NCBI RefSeq assembly: GCF_014649775.1
Contig: NZ_BMTR01000022.1
Coordinates: forward strand, 1 to 64,000
Length of the DNA stretch: 64,000 nt
Origin: Streptomyces longisporoflavus
Lineage (GTDB): Bacteria > Actinomycetota > Actinomycetes > Streptomycetales > Streptomycetaceae
Direction: 5' to 3'
In this document: positions 23,449-32,124 of the stretch, in pieces
Position numbering within the stretch: position 1 is the first letter of the stretch
Layout: the number at the start of each line of letters is the position of its first letter
Notes under the pieces: generated by a model
What the model was told of the DNA's origin: nothing
What the model saw: the letters and a program-made list of their open reading frames with translations, nothing else
Databases searched by the model: none
Position numbers and translations under genes: made by a program

Positions 23449-24966
23449 TCATCCCTTCCGCAGGGGGACTTCCCGTACCAGCCAGGCCACCGCGAAGGCC
23501 GCCGCGCCGAGCAGCGCGGCGCCGAGGACCACGCCGTGCATGCCGCCGGTGACCGCCGTGCGCACCGCTTCCCGTACGCCCTCCGGCATCTTCCCGACCG
23601 CCTCGGGAGTCCATGAAGTGCCGCCCTCCGGCATGCCGCCCGATGCCAGACGGTTCGAGTAGACGGCGCCCATGACGGCGATGCCCAGTGAGCCGCCGAT
23701 CGTGCGCAGGAGTGTGGTGGTGCCGGTGGCGGCGCCCATGTCGCGCGGCTCGGCGCTGTTGATGGTGATGAGCAGGGTGCTCTGGATCAAAAAGCCCATG
23801 CCCGCGCCGAGCACCAGCGTCAGGGCGGACGTCACGGCGGTGGGGGTGTCCGCGCCGACCGCGAGGAGCAGGGCGCCGCCGACGGCCGTGAGCGCGCCGC
23901 CGATGACGGTATAGGCGCGGTAGCCGCCGCCGTTGGACGTGATCCGGCCCAGCAGGAGTTGCGCCCCGAACATGCCCGCCATCAGCGGGAGCAGCAGCAT
24001 GCCGCTGGCCGTCGAGGACGCGCCGCGTACGAACTGCATGTACTGCGGCAGATACGCGGATGCCGCGAGCATGGCGGCGCCGGTCAGGAAGGTCAGGATC
24101 TGGGCGAGCGTGAAGTTGCGGTCGGCGAAGAGGCGGGGCGGGATGACCGGTTCGGCCGCCCGCCGCTCGACCCGCGCGAACCAGACCAGGGACCCCGCGC
24201 CGAGCACGCCGAGCCCGAGGATCTGCGGTGACGACCAGCCGTACGTCGTGCCGCCCCAGCTGCCGAGCAGTGTCAGGGCGAGGATGCCCGTGGAGAGGAG
24301 GGCGGCGCCCGCGAAGTCGATGCGGGCCTTCACCCGCTCGGTGCGCAGGTGAAGGCGCAGGCCGATGATGAGCAGGGCGAGTGCGCCGATGGGCACGTTG
24401 ACGTAGAAGACCCAGCGCCAGTCCAGCTGGTCGGTGAGGAAACCGCCGAGCAGCGGGCCGCCGACCAGCGCCACGGGCATCATCGCGCCGACCATCGACT
24501 GCGAGCGGCCCGCCTGTGACGGCGGCAGCATGACGCCGATGATCGAGATGGCGCCGACCATCAGGCCGCCCGCGCCGAGGCCCTGCACGGCGCGGAAGGC
24601 GATGAGCTGCCCCATGTCCTGCGCGAGCCCGGAGAGGACCGAGCCCGCGAGGAACACCGCGATCGACCAGATGAAGCTGCCCTTGCGTCCGTACAGGTCG
24701 CCGAGTTTTCCCCAGATGGGCGTGGAGATCGAGGCGGTGAGCAGATAGGCCGTGATCACCCAGGAGAGGTGGTCGAGACCGCCGAGGTCGCCGACGATGG
24801 TGGGCAGCGCGGTGCCGACGATCGTGCCGTCGAGCAGTCCGAGCATCAGGCCGAGCAGCAGTCCGAAGAGGACCAGTTTCGAGGGTCCGGACTCCTCGGG
24901 GGGCCGTGGACCGGCGTCCGCGGGATCGGCGCCCCTGGTGTTCGTCTCTTCCGTGGTCCGGCTCAT
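23449..24966 (-). CDS. MFS drug exporter, 14-helix DHA2 (EmrB/QacA) family
   Basis: The 505-residue protein shows DHA2 features: LLDGTIVGTALPTIVGDLGG in helix 1 (motif D1-like), WVITAYLLTASISTPIWGKLGDLYGRK (motif A) and about 14 hydrophobic helices. RAVQGLGAGGL appears in helix 4 and GGPLLGGFL in helix 5 (motif C). Such proteins expel drugs or metabolites using the proton gradient. It lies 40 nt downstream of the FMN reductase gene on the same strand, probably in one operon. The divergent TetR regulator at 25.8 kb and the operator cluster are well placed to control both. The substrate is unknown; a quinone-like or aromatic compound would fit a reductase partner. Confidence 0.9.
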   Translation of the reverse strand: MSRTTEETNTRGADPADAGPRPPEESGPSKLVLFGLLLGLMLGLLDGTIVGTALPTIVGDLGGLDHLSWVITAYLLTASISTPIWGKLGDLYGRKGSFIWSIAVFLAGSVLSGLAQDMGQLIAFRAVQGLGAGGLMVGAISIIGVMLPPSQAGRSQSMVGAMMPVALVGGPLLGGFLTDQLDWRWVFYVNVPIGALALLIIGLRLHLRTERVKARIDFAGAALLSTGILALTLLGSWGGTTYGWSSPQILGLGVLGAGSLVWFARVERRAAEPVIPPRLFADRNFTLAQILTFLTGAAMLAASAYLPQYMQFVRGASSTASGMLLLPLMAGMFGAQLLLGRITSNGGGYRAYTVIGGALTAVGGALLLAVGADTPTAVTSALTLVLGAGMGFLIQSTLLITINSAEPRDMGAATGTTTLLRTIGGSLGIAVMGAVYSNRLASGGMPEGGTSWTPEAVGKMPEGVREAVRTAVTGGMHGVVLGAALLGAAAFAVAWLVREVPLRKG

Positions 24967-25006
24967 CGTTCCCCCTGGTGTGCAGCTGGAGTGAAGTGGC
25001 GTCGGG

Positions 25007-25612
25007 TCAGGCGGCGTACGGGGTGTGGGACCTGGCCTCGCGCAGGGCGTGCGCCCACCAGGCCAGTTGGTCGAGCAGCGCCTTGGCCGCCGTGTCGACC
25101 GCGGGGTCGTCGACGGCGCCGTCCTCGCCGAACGCGCCGAAGGCGTTGTGGAAGCTGACCGTGTTGCGGATGGTCATGGCGTTCAACTCGGCCATCACCA
25201 GGCGCAGTTGTTCCACCGCGCGCAGGCCGCCGGAGAGGCCGCCGTACGAGACGAAGCCGATCGGCTTGCCGTGCCACTGCGTGTTGTGCCAGTCGACGGC
25301 GTTCTTCAGGGACGCCGGGAAGCTGTGGTTGTACTCCGGCGTGACGAAGAGGAAGGCGTCGGCCGCCGCGAGGCGCGGCGAGACCAGGGCGAGCGCTTCC
25401 TCGGTGCCGGGCGCGGGCGGCCGGCCGAACGCGGGGAAGACGGTGGGCAGCGGCGTCTCGGCGAGGTCGACGACGTCGGTGGTCATGTCGTCGCGCTGGT
25501 CGAGGTGCCCCGTCAGCCACCGGGTGACGACGGGCGCGAACCGGCCCTCGCGGGTGCTTGCGACGACGACGGCCACGCGGAGAGGCGTGCTGGTGCGGCT
25601 GTTGCTGGACAT
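25007..25612 (-). CDS. NADPH-dependent FMN reductase
   Basis: This 201-residue flavodoxin-fold protein of the NADPH:FMN reductase (ChrR/azoreductase-like) family begins VAVVVASTREGRFAPVV, which is the FMN phosphate loop. It contains DAFLFVTPEYNHSFPASLKNAVDW (residues about 87-110) and IGFVSYGGLSGGLRAVEQL, both hallmark flavin-contact segments. ATG 25612 has AGGGGGA about 5 nt upstream. It would supply reduced flavin or reduce quinones or azo compounds in the cytosol. The gene is the first of a probable two-gene operon with the DHA2 exporter and faces a TetR regulator across a repeat-rich operator region. Confidence 0.9.
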   Translation of the reverse strand: MSSNSRTSTPLRVAVVVASTREGRFAPVVTRWLTGHLDQRDDMTTDVVDLAETPLPTVFPAFGRPPAPGTEEALALVSPRLAAADAFLFVTPEYNHSFPASLKNAVDWHNTQWHGKPIGFVSYGGLSGGLRAVEQLRLVMAELNAMTIRNTVSFHNAFGAFGEDGAVDDPAVDTAAKALLDQLAWWAHALREARSHTPYAA

Positions 25613-25633
25613 GGGATCCCCCTGGAGCGCGGA

Positions 25634-25709
25634 TGTGTACGGCGTATCTGGCTGCGTACAACGTACACAGGTAATGTGTACGGCGTCTACTGAGAGATAC
25701 GTTGTACGC
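25634..25709. promoter_or_regulatory. Operator cluster between the FMN reductase and tetR genes
   Basis: Three overlapping signals are visible. GCGTACAACGTA (25654-25665) is repeated as its exact reverse complement TACGTTGTACGC (25698-25709). CGTACAC (25662-25668) and GTGTACG (25676-25682) form an inverted repeat with a 7-nt spacer. ATGTGTACGGCGT is a direct repeat at 25634-25646 and 25675-25687. This is the expected place for TetR binding that controls both directions. Confidence 0.7.
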
Positions 25710-25781
25710 TCACGATCCGATGGGCCGGGAGACGGCCCGGGAGATGACTCCGAGAGACGACTCCGAGAGAGGTGCCCGGCT

Positions 25782-26516
25782 GTGGCTGGCCAGAAGAAGG
25801 ACGGCAAGGCGGCGCCGGACAAGACGCTCTGGGAACGCCTGGAGCAGCCGGCCGCCCCCCGCGCCTCGCTCTCCCTGGAGCGGATCGGCGCCGTGGCGGT
25901 GCAGGTCGCCGACGCGGAGGGCTTCGCCGCCGTCACCATGCGACGGCTCGCCACGGAGCTGGGGGTCGCGCCCATGGCCGCCTACCGGCACGTCTCGGGC
26001 AAGGATGATCTGTGGGCGCTGATGGCCGAGCGGGTGGCGGCCGAGTACCGGATCCCCGACGAGCTGACCGAGTGGCGCGAGGTGCTGCACGCCTACGCCC
26101 TGCTTACCCGGGAGCTGATGCTGCGCCACCCGTGGGTGGGCGAGCTGCCCACGGCCCTGTTCGTGCTCACGCCGGGCCGGATGGCCATCGCCGAGCGGCA
26201 GTTGGCGGCGCTCGACGGCCTCGGGCTCGACGAGGACACGATGATGGTGGCTTTCCGCACGGTCAGCGCCTACGCGCACGGCGCCGTCTCGTCCGAGGTG
26301 GCCGTGCGGGAGTGGACCCAGTCCGAGGGCTGGTCGTCGGGCGCCGAGACCCGGATGGGCCTCGCGCCGCAGATGACGTACCTCATGGACAGCGGCCGCT
26401 ACCCCACCTACCGGCGCTACGGTCTGCGCTCGCGCCGCAAGGACGACGCCACATGGATGTTCGAGACGGGCCTCGAGTGCGTCCTTGACGGGATCGCGGC
26501 CCGGCTGGGCATCTGA
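25782..26516 (+). CDS. TetR-family transcriptional regulator
   Basis: A 244-residue repressor. The helix-turn-helix spans about residues 25-75 (LERIGAVAVQVADAEGFAAVTMRRLATELGVAPMAAYRHVSGKDDLWALM), typical of the TetR(class B/E)-like subgroup with the C-terminal TetR_C domain. The remaining 165 residues form the ligand-binding and dimer domain (MMVAFRTVSAYAHGAV). GTG 25782 was chosen because the product then begins directly with the basic leader GQKKDGKAAPDK. The gene is divergent from the reductase-exporter operon and shares its operator cluster, so it probably represses both and itself until a small ligand appears. Confidence 0.88.
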   Translation: MAGQKKDGKAAPDKTLWERLEQPAAPRASLSLERIGAVAVQVADAEGFAAVTMRRLATELGVAPMAAYRHVSGKDDLWALMAERVAAEYRIPDELTEWREVLHAYALLTRELMLRHPWVGELPTALFVLTPGRMAIAERQLAALDGLGLDEDTMMVAFRTVSAYAHGAVSSEVAVREWTQSEGWSSGAETRMGLAPQMTYLMDSGRYPTYRRYGLRSRRKDDATWMFETGLECVLDGIAARLGI

Positions 26517-26532
26517 CGCCGGCCGCGACGAC

Positions 26533-26572
26533 GAAGCCCCGGCCCTCCTGGACGGAGGAGGGCCGGGGCTTC
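26533..26572. terminator. Terminator between convergent tetR and aldehyde dehydrogenase genes
   Basis: Perfect 17-bp arms GAAGCCCCGGCCCTCCT (26533-26549) and AGGAGGGCCGGGGCTTC (26556-26572) enclose a 6-nt loop. The arrangement can stop transcription from both sides. Confidence 0.85.
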
Positions 26573-26589
26573 GCCGGGCGGGAAGCGGC

Positions 26590-27477
26590 TCAGTACGAGG
26601 AGCCGGACGCGCCCAGCGAACCCGTGGGGTGCCAGACCGTCTTGGTCTCCAGGAAGGCCGTCAGGCGGTGCGTGCCGGGATCGGCCGACCAGTCCACAGG
26701 CTGTGGACGGACGACGCGCTTGAGGTTGTCGGCGGCGGCGACCTCGAGCTCCTTGGCCAGGTCGTCGTCCTCGACGCCCGCGAGGTCGATCGCGTTCACG
26801 TCCTGGTGCGAGGCGAGCGACGGGGTGATCTCCGCCGTACGGCCCGAGAGGATGTTGACCACGCCGCCCGGCAGGTCGGAGGTGGCGAGCACCTCGCCGA
26901 GGGAGAGCGCGGGGAGCGGGGAGTTCTCGCTCGCGATCACCACGGCCGTGTTGCCCGTCGCGATCACCGGGGCGATCACCGAGACCAGGCCGAGGAACGA
27001 CGACTCCTGCGGGGCGACGACCGTCACCACGCCCGTCGGCTCCGGCGAGGAGAGGTTGAAGAAGGGGCCCGCGACGGGGTTGCCGCCGCCCACGATCTGG
27101 GCCACCTTGTCGGTCCAGCCCGCGTACCAGACCCAGCGGTCGATCGCCGCGTCGACGACAACGGCGGCCTTCGACTTGGACAGGCCCTCCGCGTCGGCGA
27201 CCTCACGCACGAACTGGTCCTTGCGGCCCTCCAGCATCTCCGCGACGCGGTAGAGGATCTGCCCGCGCAGATAGGCCGTCTTGCCGGCCCAGCCGCCCTG
27301 CGCCTTGCGCGCGGCCACGACCGCGTCGCGCGCGTCCTTGCGGGACGAGAGCGGGGCGTTGGCCAGCCACTTGTTCTTCGAGTCAGTCACCTCGTACACC
27401 CGGCCGCTCTCGGAACGCGGGAACTTCCCGCCGACGTACAGCTTGTAGGTCTTCAAGACCGTGAGTCGATCAGACAT
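26590..27477 (-). CDS. Half-length aldehyde dehydrogenase-like protein without catalytic cysteine
   Basis: This 295-residue protein aligns with the N-terminal two thirds of the aldehyde dehydrogenase fold: LYVGGKFPRSESGRVYEV, WAGKTAYLRGQILYRVAEML, TGVVTVVAPQESSFLGLVSVIAPVIATGNTAVVIASE and LPGGVVNILSG. It then ends without the Cys-containing catalytic segment (GQxC) seen in its neighbour. It has WHPTGS near its C-terminus. Its start overlaps the full-length enzyme's stop by 8 nt, so both are translated together. The pair resembles the two halves of ALDH16-type fusion proteins, where the second, shortened domain is non-catalytic. I infer a structural or regulatory subunit of the enzyme at 27470. 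Confidence 0.78.
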   Translation of the reverse strand: MSDRLTVLKTYKLYVGGKFPRSESGRVYEVTDSKNKWLANAPLSSRKDARDAVVAARKAQGGWAGKTAYLRGQILYRVAEMLEGRKDQFVREVADAEGLSKSKAAVVVDAAIDRWVWYAGWTDKVAQIVGGGNPVAGPFFNLSSPEPTGVVTVVAPQESSFLGLVSVIAPVIATGNTAVVIASENSPLPALSLGEVLATSDLPGGVVNILSGRTAEITPSLASHQDVNAIDLAGVEDDDLAKELEVAAADNLKRVVRPQPVDWSADPGTHRLTAFLETKTVWHPTGSLGASGSSY

Positions 27478-28924
27478 CGAGGTACGCCTCCAGGCCGTGG
27501 CGACCGCCCTCGCGGCCGTAACCCGATTCCTTGTAGCCGCCGAAGGGCGAGGTCGGGTCGAACTTGTTGAACGTGTTGGCCCAGATCACGCCCGCGCGCA
27601 GACGGTCGGCGACCGCGAGGATGCGGGAGCCCTTCTCCGTCCAGATGCCGGCGGAGAGGCCGTACTGGGTGTTGTTGGCCTTGGCGACGGCCTCTTCCGG
27701 CGTACGGAAGGTGAGCACCGAGAGCACCGGTCCGAAGATCTCGTCGCGGGCGACGGTGTGCGCCTGCGTGACGTTCGTGAAGAGCGTCGGCGCGAACCAG
27801 TAGCCGGAGGAGGGCAGTTCGCACGGGGCGGACCAGCGCTCGGCACCCTCCGCCTCGCCCGTCTCGGTGAGGGCGGTGATACGGGCGAGCTGCTCGGCGG
27901 AGTTGATCGCGCCGATGTCGGTGTTCTTGTCGAGCGGGTCGCCGAGGCGGAGGGTGGAGAGCCGCCGCTTGAGCGCGTCGAGCACCTCGTCCTGGACCGA
28001 CTCCTGTACGAGGAGGCGCGAGCCCGCGCAGCAGACCTGGCCCTGGTTGAAGAAGATGCCGGTGACGATGCCCTCGACGGCCTGGTCGATGGGGGCGTCG
28101 TCGAAGACGATGTTCGCGCCCTTGCCGCCCAGTTCGAGCGTGACCTTCTTGTCCGTGCCCGCGACCTGGCGCGCGATCGCCTTGCCGACGGCGGTCGAGC
28201 CGGTGAAGGCGACCTTGTCCACGTCCGGGTGGGCGGTGAGGGCGGCGCCCGCGTCGCCGTACCCGGGAAGGATGTTGACGACGCCCTTGGGCAGGCCCGC
28301 CTGGCGGCAGATGTCCGCGAAGAACAGGGCGCTCAGGGGCGTGGTCTCGGCGGGCTTCAGGACGACCGTGTTGCCCGTCGCGAGCGCCGGGGCGATCTTC
28401 CACGCCAGCATCAGGAGCGGGAAGTTCCAGGGGATGACCTGGCCCGCGACGCCCAGCGGCCGCGGGTCGGCGCCGTACCCCGCGTGGTCGAGCTTGTCGG
28501 CCCAGCCCGCGTAGTAGAAGAAGTGCGCGGCGACCAGGGGGAGGTCGGCGTCGCGCGTCTCCTTGATGGGCTTTCCGTTGTCCAGGGTCTCCAGGACGGC
28601 CAGTTCGCGGCTGCGCTCCTGGATGATCCGCGCGATCCGGAAGAGGTACTTGGCGCGCTCGGCGCCCGGCAGCGCCGACCACTTCTCGAACGCCTTGCGG
28701 GCGGCCTTCACGGCGCGGTCGACGTCCTCGGAGGAAGCCTGCGCGACCTCGGAGAGGACCTCTTCGGTGGAGGGCGAGACGGTCTTGAAGACCTTGCCGT
28801 CGGCCGCCTCCGCGAACTCGCCGTCGATGAACAGGCCGTACGAGGGCGCGATGTCGACGACGGAGCGGGACTCGGGCGCGGGGGCGTACTCGAAAGCCGC
28901 GGAAGCCGAAGGTGTGGAAGTCAT
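27470..28924 (-). CDS. Aldehyde dehydrogenase (probable acetaldehyde dehydrogenase)
   Basis: The 484-residue NAD(P)-dependent enzyme has all catalytic residues in place: Asn167 in VIPWNFPLLM, Lys190 in VVLKPAE, the cofactor loop FTGSTAVGK, Glu264 in LELGGKGANIV, and the catalytic Cys298 in FNQGQVCCAGSR. The C-terminal motif EIFGPVLSV and PFGGYKESGYGRE are intact. It lies 3 nt after deoC, whose reaction yields acetaldehyde, so oxidation of acetaldehyde to acetate is its most likely job. It is followed by the half-length homologue with an 8-nt overlap. The operon is driven by the operator box in front of deoC. Confidence 0.9.
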   Translation of the reverse strand: MTSTPSASAAFEYAPAPESRSVVDIAPSYGLFIDGEFAEAADGKVFKTVSPSTEEVLSEVAQASSEDVDRAVKAARKAFEKWSALPGAERAKYLFRIARIIQERSRELAVLETLDNGKPIKETRDADLPLVAAHFFYYAGWADKLDHAGYGADPRPLGVAGQVIPWNFPLLMLAWKIAPALATGNTVVLKPAETTPLSALFFADICRQAGLPKGVVNILPGYGDAGAALTAHPDVDKVAFTGSTAVGKAIARQVAGTDKKVTLELGGKGANIVFDDAPIDQAVEGIVTGIFFNQGQVCCAGSRLLVQESVQDEVLDALKRRLSTLRLGDPLDKNTDIGAINSAEQLARITALTETGEAEGAERWSAPCELPSSGYWFAPTLFTNVTQAHTVARDEIFGPVLSVLTFRTPEEAVAKANNTQYGLSAGIWTEKGSRILAVADRLRAGVIWANTFNKFDPTSPFGGYKESGYGREGGRHGLEAYLDV

Positions 28925-28927
28925 GGG

Positions 28928-29878
28928 TCAGTCCACCGTCACGTAGTCGGGGCCGGAGTAGCGGCCCGTGGCCAGCTTCTGGCGCTGCATCAGCAGGTCG
29001 TTGAGGAGCGAGGAGGCGCCGAAGCGGAACCAGTGGTTGTCCAGCCAGTCCTGGCCCGCGGTCTCGTTCACCAGGACGAGGAACTTGATCGCGTCCTTGG
29101 AGGTGCGGATGCCGCCCGCCGGCTTCACCCCGACCTGGACCCCGGTCTGCTCACGGAAGTCACGGACGGCCTCCAGCATCAGGAGGGTGTTCGCGGGGGT
29201 GGCGTTGACGCCGACCTTGCCGGTCGAGGTCTTGATGAAGTCCGCGCCCGCGAGCATGCCGATCCAGGAGGCGCGCCGGATGTTGTCGTACGTGGACAGC
29301 TCGCCGGTCTCGAAGATGACCTTGAGCCGGGCCTCGCCGGAGGCTTCCTTCACGGCGCGGATCTGCTCGAACACCGTCATGTAGTCGCCGGCGAGGAAGG
29401 CGCCGCGGTCGATGACCATGTCGATCTCGTCGGCACCCGCGGCCACGGCCTCGCGGACGTCGCCGAGCTTCACGTCGATGGCGGCGCGGCCCGCGGGGAA
29501 GGCGGTCGCGACGGAGGCGACCTTGACGCCGCTGTCGCCGACGGCCTCCTTGGCGGTGGCCACCATGTCCGGATAGACGCAGACCGCGGCGGTCTTCGGG
29601 GTGCCGCGGTCGGTCGGATCGGGGTTCACGGCCTTCGCGCCGAGCGCCCGGACCTTGCCCGGGGTGTCGGCGCCCTCCAGCGTCGTCAGGTCGATCATCG
29701 AGATGGCGAGGTCGATGGCGTACGCCTTCGCCGTCGTCTTGATCGAACGGGTCCCGAGCGCCGAGGCGCGCGCCTCCAGGCCGACCGTGTCGACGCCGGG
29801 TAGCCCGTGGAGGAAGCGGCGCAGCGTGCGGTCCGACGTTGTGGCGTCGGTCAGTGCGTGTGCGGGTGCAGTGGGCAT
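28928..29878 (-). CDS. deoC: Deoxyribose-phosphate aldolase
   Basis: The 316-residue class I aldolase cleaves 2-deoxyribose-5-phosphate to acetaldehyde and glyceraldehyde-3-phosphate. The Schiff-base lysine is Lys216 in GADFIKTSTGK, and the proton-relay Lys252 sits in VGVKPAGGIRTS. EIDMVIDRGAFLAGDY is also conserved. It is of the longer DeoC type with an N-terminal extension. ATG 29878 is used; a GTG two codons upstream is possible, and neither has a clear ribosome site, so the transcript may be leaderless. The operator box 29897-29910 lies 18 nt upstream. It is the first gene of an operon with two aldehyde dehydrogenase genes. Confidence 0.94.
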   Translation of the reverse strand: MPTAPAHALTDATTSDRTLRRFLHGLPGVDTVGLEARASALGTRSIKTTAKAYAIDLAISMIDLTTLEGADTPGKVRALGAKAVNPDPTDRGTPKTAAVCVYPDMVATAKEAVGDSGVKVASVATAFPAGRAAIDVKLGDVREAVAAGADEIDMVIDRGAFLAGDYMTVFEQIRAVKEASGEARLKVIFETGELSTYDNIRRASWIGMLAGADFIKTSTGKVGVNATPANTLLMLEAVRDFREQTGVQVGVKPAGGIRTSKDAIKFLVLVNETAGQDWLDNHWFRFGASSLLNDLLMQRQKLATGRYSGPDYVTVD

Positions 29879-29896
29879 GGTCACGAGGGGAGCATA

Positions 29897-29910
29897 TCTA
29901 CGCGCGTAGC
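29897..29910. promoter_or_regulatory. Nucleoside-regulon operator box, copy 6 (deoC)
   Basis: On the + strand the sequence is TCTACGCGCGTAGC, holding the perfect palindrome CTACGCGCGTAG (29898-29909). It lies 18 nt upstream of the deoC start on the minus strand. Read in deoC direction, TAGATAT partly overlaps it and could be the -10 element. Confidence 0.8.
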
Positions 29911-30046
29911 GGCTGTACAGGGGGCGGTCGCGGAGAGGGCGCGGGAGAGGTTGTGGGAGGGGGCGCGGGAGAAGTCGCGGGGTGCGGGGCGGGGGTACGG
30001 GAGGACCCGCAGGCCCCCCGTGCCAGGCCTCAGGCAGAATCAGGGT

Positions 30047-30691
30047 ATGACCGACCCCCAGCATCCCGTGGCGGAGCCCGAGGACCCCAAGTACAAGGAC
30101 CGGACGTACCGGTCGTCCGGCGGTATCGCCGGAGGCGTCCTGTTGCTCGCTCTCGGCGGCTGGCTCGGCATCGACGCGATGGTCCGGGGCGAGGGCCGCA
30201 CCCCGTGGCTCGCGCTCGCCGGGCTGCTCCTGGCGGTGCCGCTCGTCGTCGCCTTCACCGTGCGCCCCGCCGTCTACGCCAACGACGACCGGCTCCGCAT
30301 CCGCAACCCGTTCCGGACCATCACGCTGCCGTGGGCGTCCGTCTCGGGGCTCCGCTCCGGGTACTCGAACGAGGTCTTCACCCAGTCGGGCACCAAGTAC
30401 CAGCTCTGGGCCATCCCCGTCTCCCTGCGCGGCCGCAAGAAGGCCGCGAGGAGGAAGTCGCAGGGGGCGGCCGCCGGTGACCCGAGCCTCCTGGACCCGC
30501 GTCGCCCCCCTCGGCCGGAAACCCTCCGCGCCCCCGGCGACCAGATCATGGACGACCTGCGCGAACTCTCCGAGCTCCGCGCCTCCGCGAAGTCCGCGCA
30601 GGGCGAGCCCGAGGTGCGCTGGGGCTACGAGGTCATCGCCCCGGCCGTCGCGGGAGCGATCCTGCTCGCGGTGCTGCTCGCCGTCGGTTAG
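30047..30691 (+). CDS. PH-domain (bPH2-like) membrane protein
   Basis: The 214-residue protein has two N-terminal hydrophobic helices (GGIAGGVLLLALGGWLGIDAM and WLALAGLLLAVPLVVAFTV). A bacterial PH-like domain follows (VYANDDRLRIRNPFRTITLPWASVSGL, then YQLWAIPVSLRGRKKAARR). A polar linker and a final hydrophobic helix (VIAPAVAGAILLAVLLAVG) complete it. This layout is common in actinomycetes, and the function of these proteins is not known. ATG 30047 follows a GCAGAATCAGGG region without a strong ribosome site. It is divergent from deoC and has no operator box in its immediate promoter, though the two start regions are only 168 nt apart. Confidence 0.8.
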   Translation: MTDPQHPVAEPEDPKYKDRTYRSSGGIAGGVLLLALGGWLGIDAMVRGEGRTPWLALAGLLLAVPLVVAFTVRPAVYANDDRLRIRNPFRTITLPWASVSGLRSGYSNEVFTQSGTKYQLWAIPVSLRGRKKAARRKSQGAAAGDPSLLDPRRPPRPETLRAPGDQIMDDLRELSELRASAKSAQGEPEVRWGYEVIAPAVAGAILLAVLLAVG

Positions 30692-30719
30692 GAGCGCGCC
30701 GGGGCCAGCGTCGAGCCGC

Positions 30720-31955
30720 TTACGGGGGCCCGTTCCAGGCGAGGAGCATGTGGCCGCCGAACGCCGCCGACGTCAGCGCCGCCGCCAGGAGCACCGTGAC
30801 GGTGACGTGCGTACGCGCCCGTGCCAGGGCCGTGGCGAGCGGCAGCAGCAGGGGGAACGCGGGGAGCAGGAAGCGGGAGCGCGGGAAGTAGACGCCCTTG
30901 CTGCCGAGGACGATCAGCAGCAGAAGGCCCGTGAAGAGCAGCAGCGGCAAGGGCTGGCGGTCGGCCGCCGACAGGACGAACAGCGCCACCGACCCAAGCA
31001 GGGTCGCCGTCACCATCATCAGGAACAGCTGGGGCCGCTCGACCGACAGCAGGTCGAGGATGGTCCGCAGGGTCCCCACCCCGCCGTCCCACTCGTTGCG
31101 CCACAGCTTCTGTACGGCGAAGTAGCCGTCCCAGCGGCCGAGCCGGAACCCGACCCAGACGACGTACGAGAGCCAGCCGAGCGGGGCGAGTACGGCGCCC
31201 GCCAGGACGCGTACCGCGACACGGCGGCCCCTGCCCCTGCCCCTGTTCCTGCCCCGGCGCCACAGCGTGAGCAGCGCCGTCAGGGAGACCGCCGCGGCGA
31301 GCGCGACGCCCGTGGGGCGGGTCAGGCCCGCGAGCGCGGCCAGCGTGCCCGCCCAGATCCAGCGTCCGGTGAGCACGGCGTACAGGGACCACGCGGTGAG
31401 TGCCGTGAACAGCGACTCGGTGTAGCCCATCCACTGGACGAGCGCCACGGGCAGCGAGCCCCAGAGCGCCGCGAGCAGGACACCGGCCTTGCGCCCGTAC
31501 AGGTGGTCCCCGACCGCGAAGATCCCCCACGCCGCGAGGAACGAGCACGTGACGGCGATCGCGAGCCCCACGGCCCCGCGCGGCTCCGGCACGAGCACGC
31601 TGCCCGCCCTGATGAGCAGGGGGTGCAGGGGGAAGAACGCGAGGTTGTTCGCGTCGATCCGCGTGCCCAGGGTGTCCGCGTAGCCCTGGTCGGCGATCTT
31701 CAGGTACCAGTCGCAGTCCCACGATTCCGCCAGGAGGTGCCATACGTCCCGGCGCTCACCGCGCGCCCAGAGGGCGAAGACTCCGGCACCCAGGAGACGT
31801 ACGGCGGCGTACGCGAGGAGCGCCGGGGACGCGTGCCGCAGGGCGGAGAGGTTCCGTGCGCCGAGGGTGGCGCGCGGCGGGGGCGGGATGCGGGGTGCTG
31901 CGGAGGGGGCCGGGGCCGGGGCGGCCGAGGTCTCTGGGGTCGGTCCGTACGGCAC
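30720..31955 (-). CDS. Membrane glycosyltransferase (mannosyltransferase, PIG-V/GT-C-like)
   Basis: This 411-residue polytopic protein has about nine to ten hydrophobic helices. The N-terminal cytoplasmic segment is Pro/Ala-rich. An extracytoplasmic loop after helix 1 contains ESWDCDWYLKIADQGYAD and NLAFFPLHPLLIR, the Asp-containing and FPLxP patterns of PIG-V-like GT-C mannosyltransferases. It probably uses a lipid-linked sugar donor on the outer face of the membrane. The acceptor is unknown. It is convergent with the PH-domain gene (28-nt gap) and lies 169 nt before the end of the mutase gene, on the same strand as it. An Arg/Gly run in the middle (RRGRNRGRGRGRR) forms a basic cytoplasmic loop. 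Confidence 0.78.
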   Translation of the reverse strand: MPYGPTPETSAAPAPAPSAAPRIPPPPRATLGARNLSALRHASPALLAYAAVRLLGAGVFALWARGERRDVWHLLAESWDCDWYLKIADQGYADTLGTRIDANNLAFFPLHPLLIRAGSVLVPEPRGAVGLAIAVTCSFLAAWGIFAVGDHLYGRKAGVLLAALWGSLPVALVQWMGYTESLFTALTAWSLYAVLTGRWIWAGTLAALAGLTRPTGVALAAAVSLTALLTLWRRGRNRGRGRGRRVAVRVLAGAVLAPLGWLSYVVWVGFRLGRWDGYFAVQKLWRNEWDGGVGTLRTILDLLSVERPQLFLMMVTATLLGSVALFVLSAADRQPLPLLLFTGLLLLIVLGSKGVYFPRSRFLLPAFPLLLPLATALARARTHVTVTVLLAAALTSAAFGGHMLLAWNGPP

Positions 31956-32124
31956 TGCGGCAGCTCCCGGAACGTGATCGTGCGCTGCCGGTCACCCTTT
32001 CCCAGGGGACCGGCGGCGCACCGGATCACTGCGGCAGCCGCACCGGCACAACCACTCGTACGGGTGGCCTCACCGGGGTGCGGGTGGCGGGTGGCTCTGC
32101 CGGGGCGTCTGCTTCAGGCGGGCG

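Noticed and set aside
27461..29803. Long + strand open frame opposite the aldehyde dehydrogenase and deoC genes
   Set aside because: GC-rich shadow of real minus-strand genes with intact catalytic motifs; the product has no recognisable domain.
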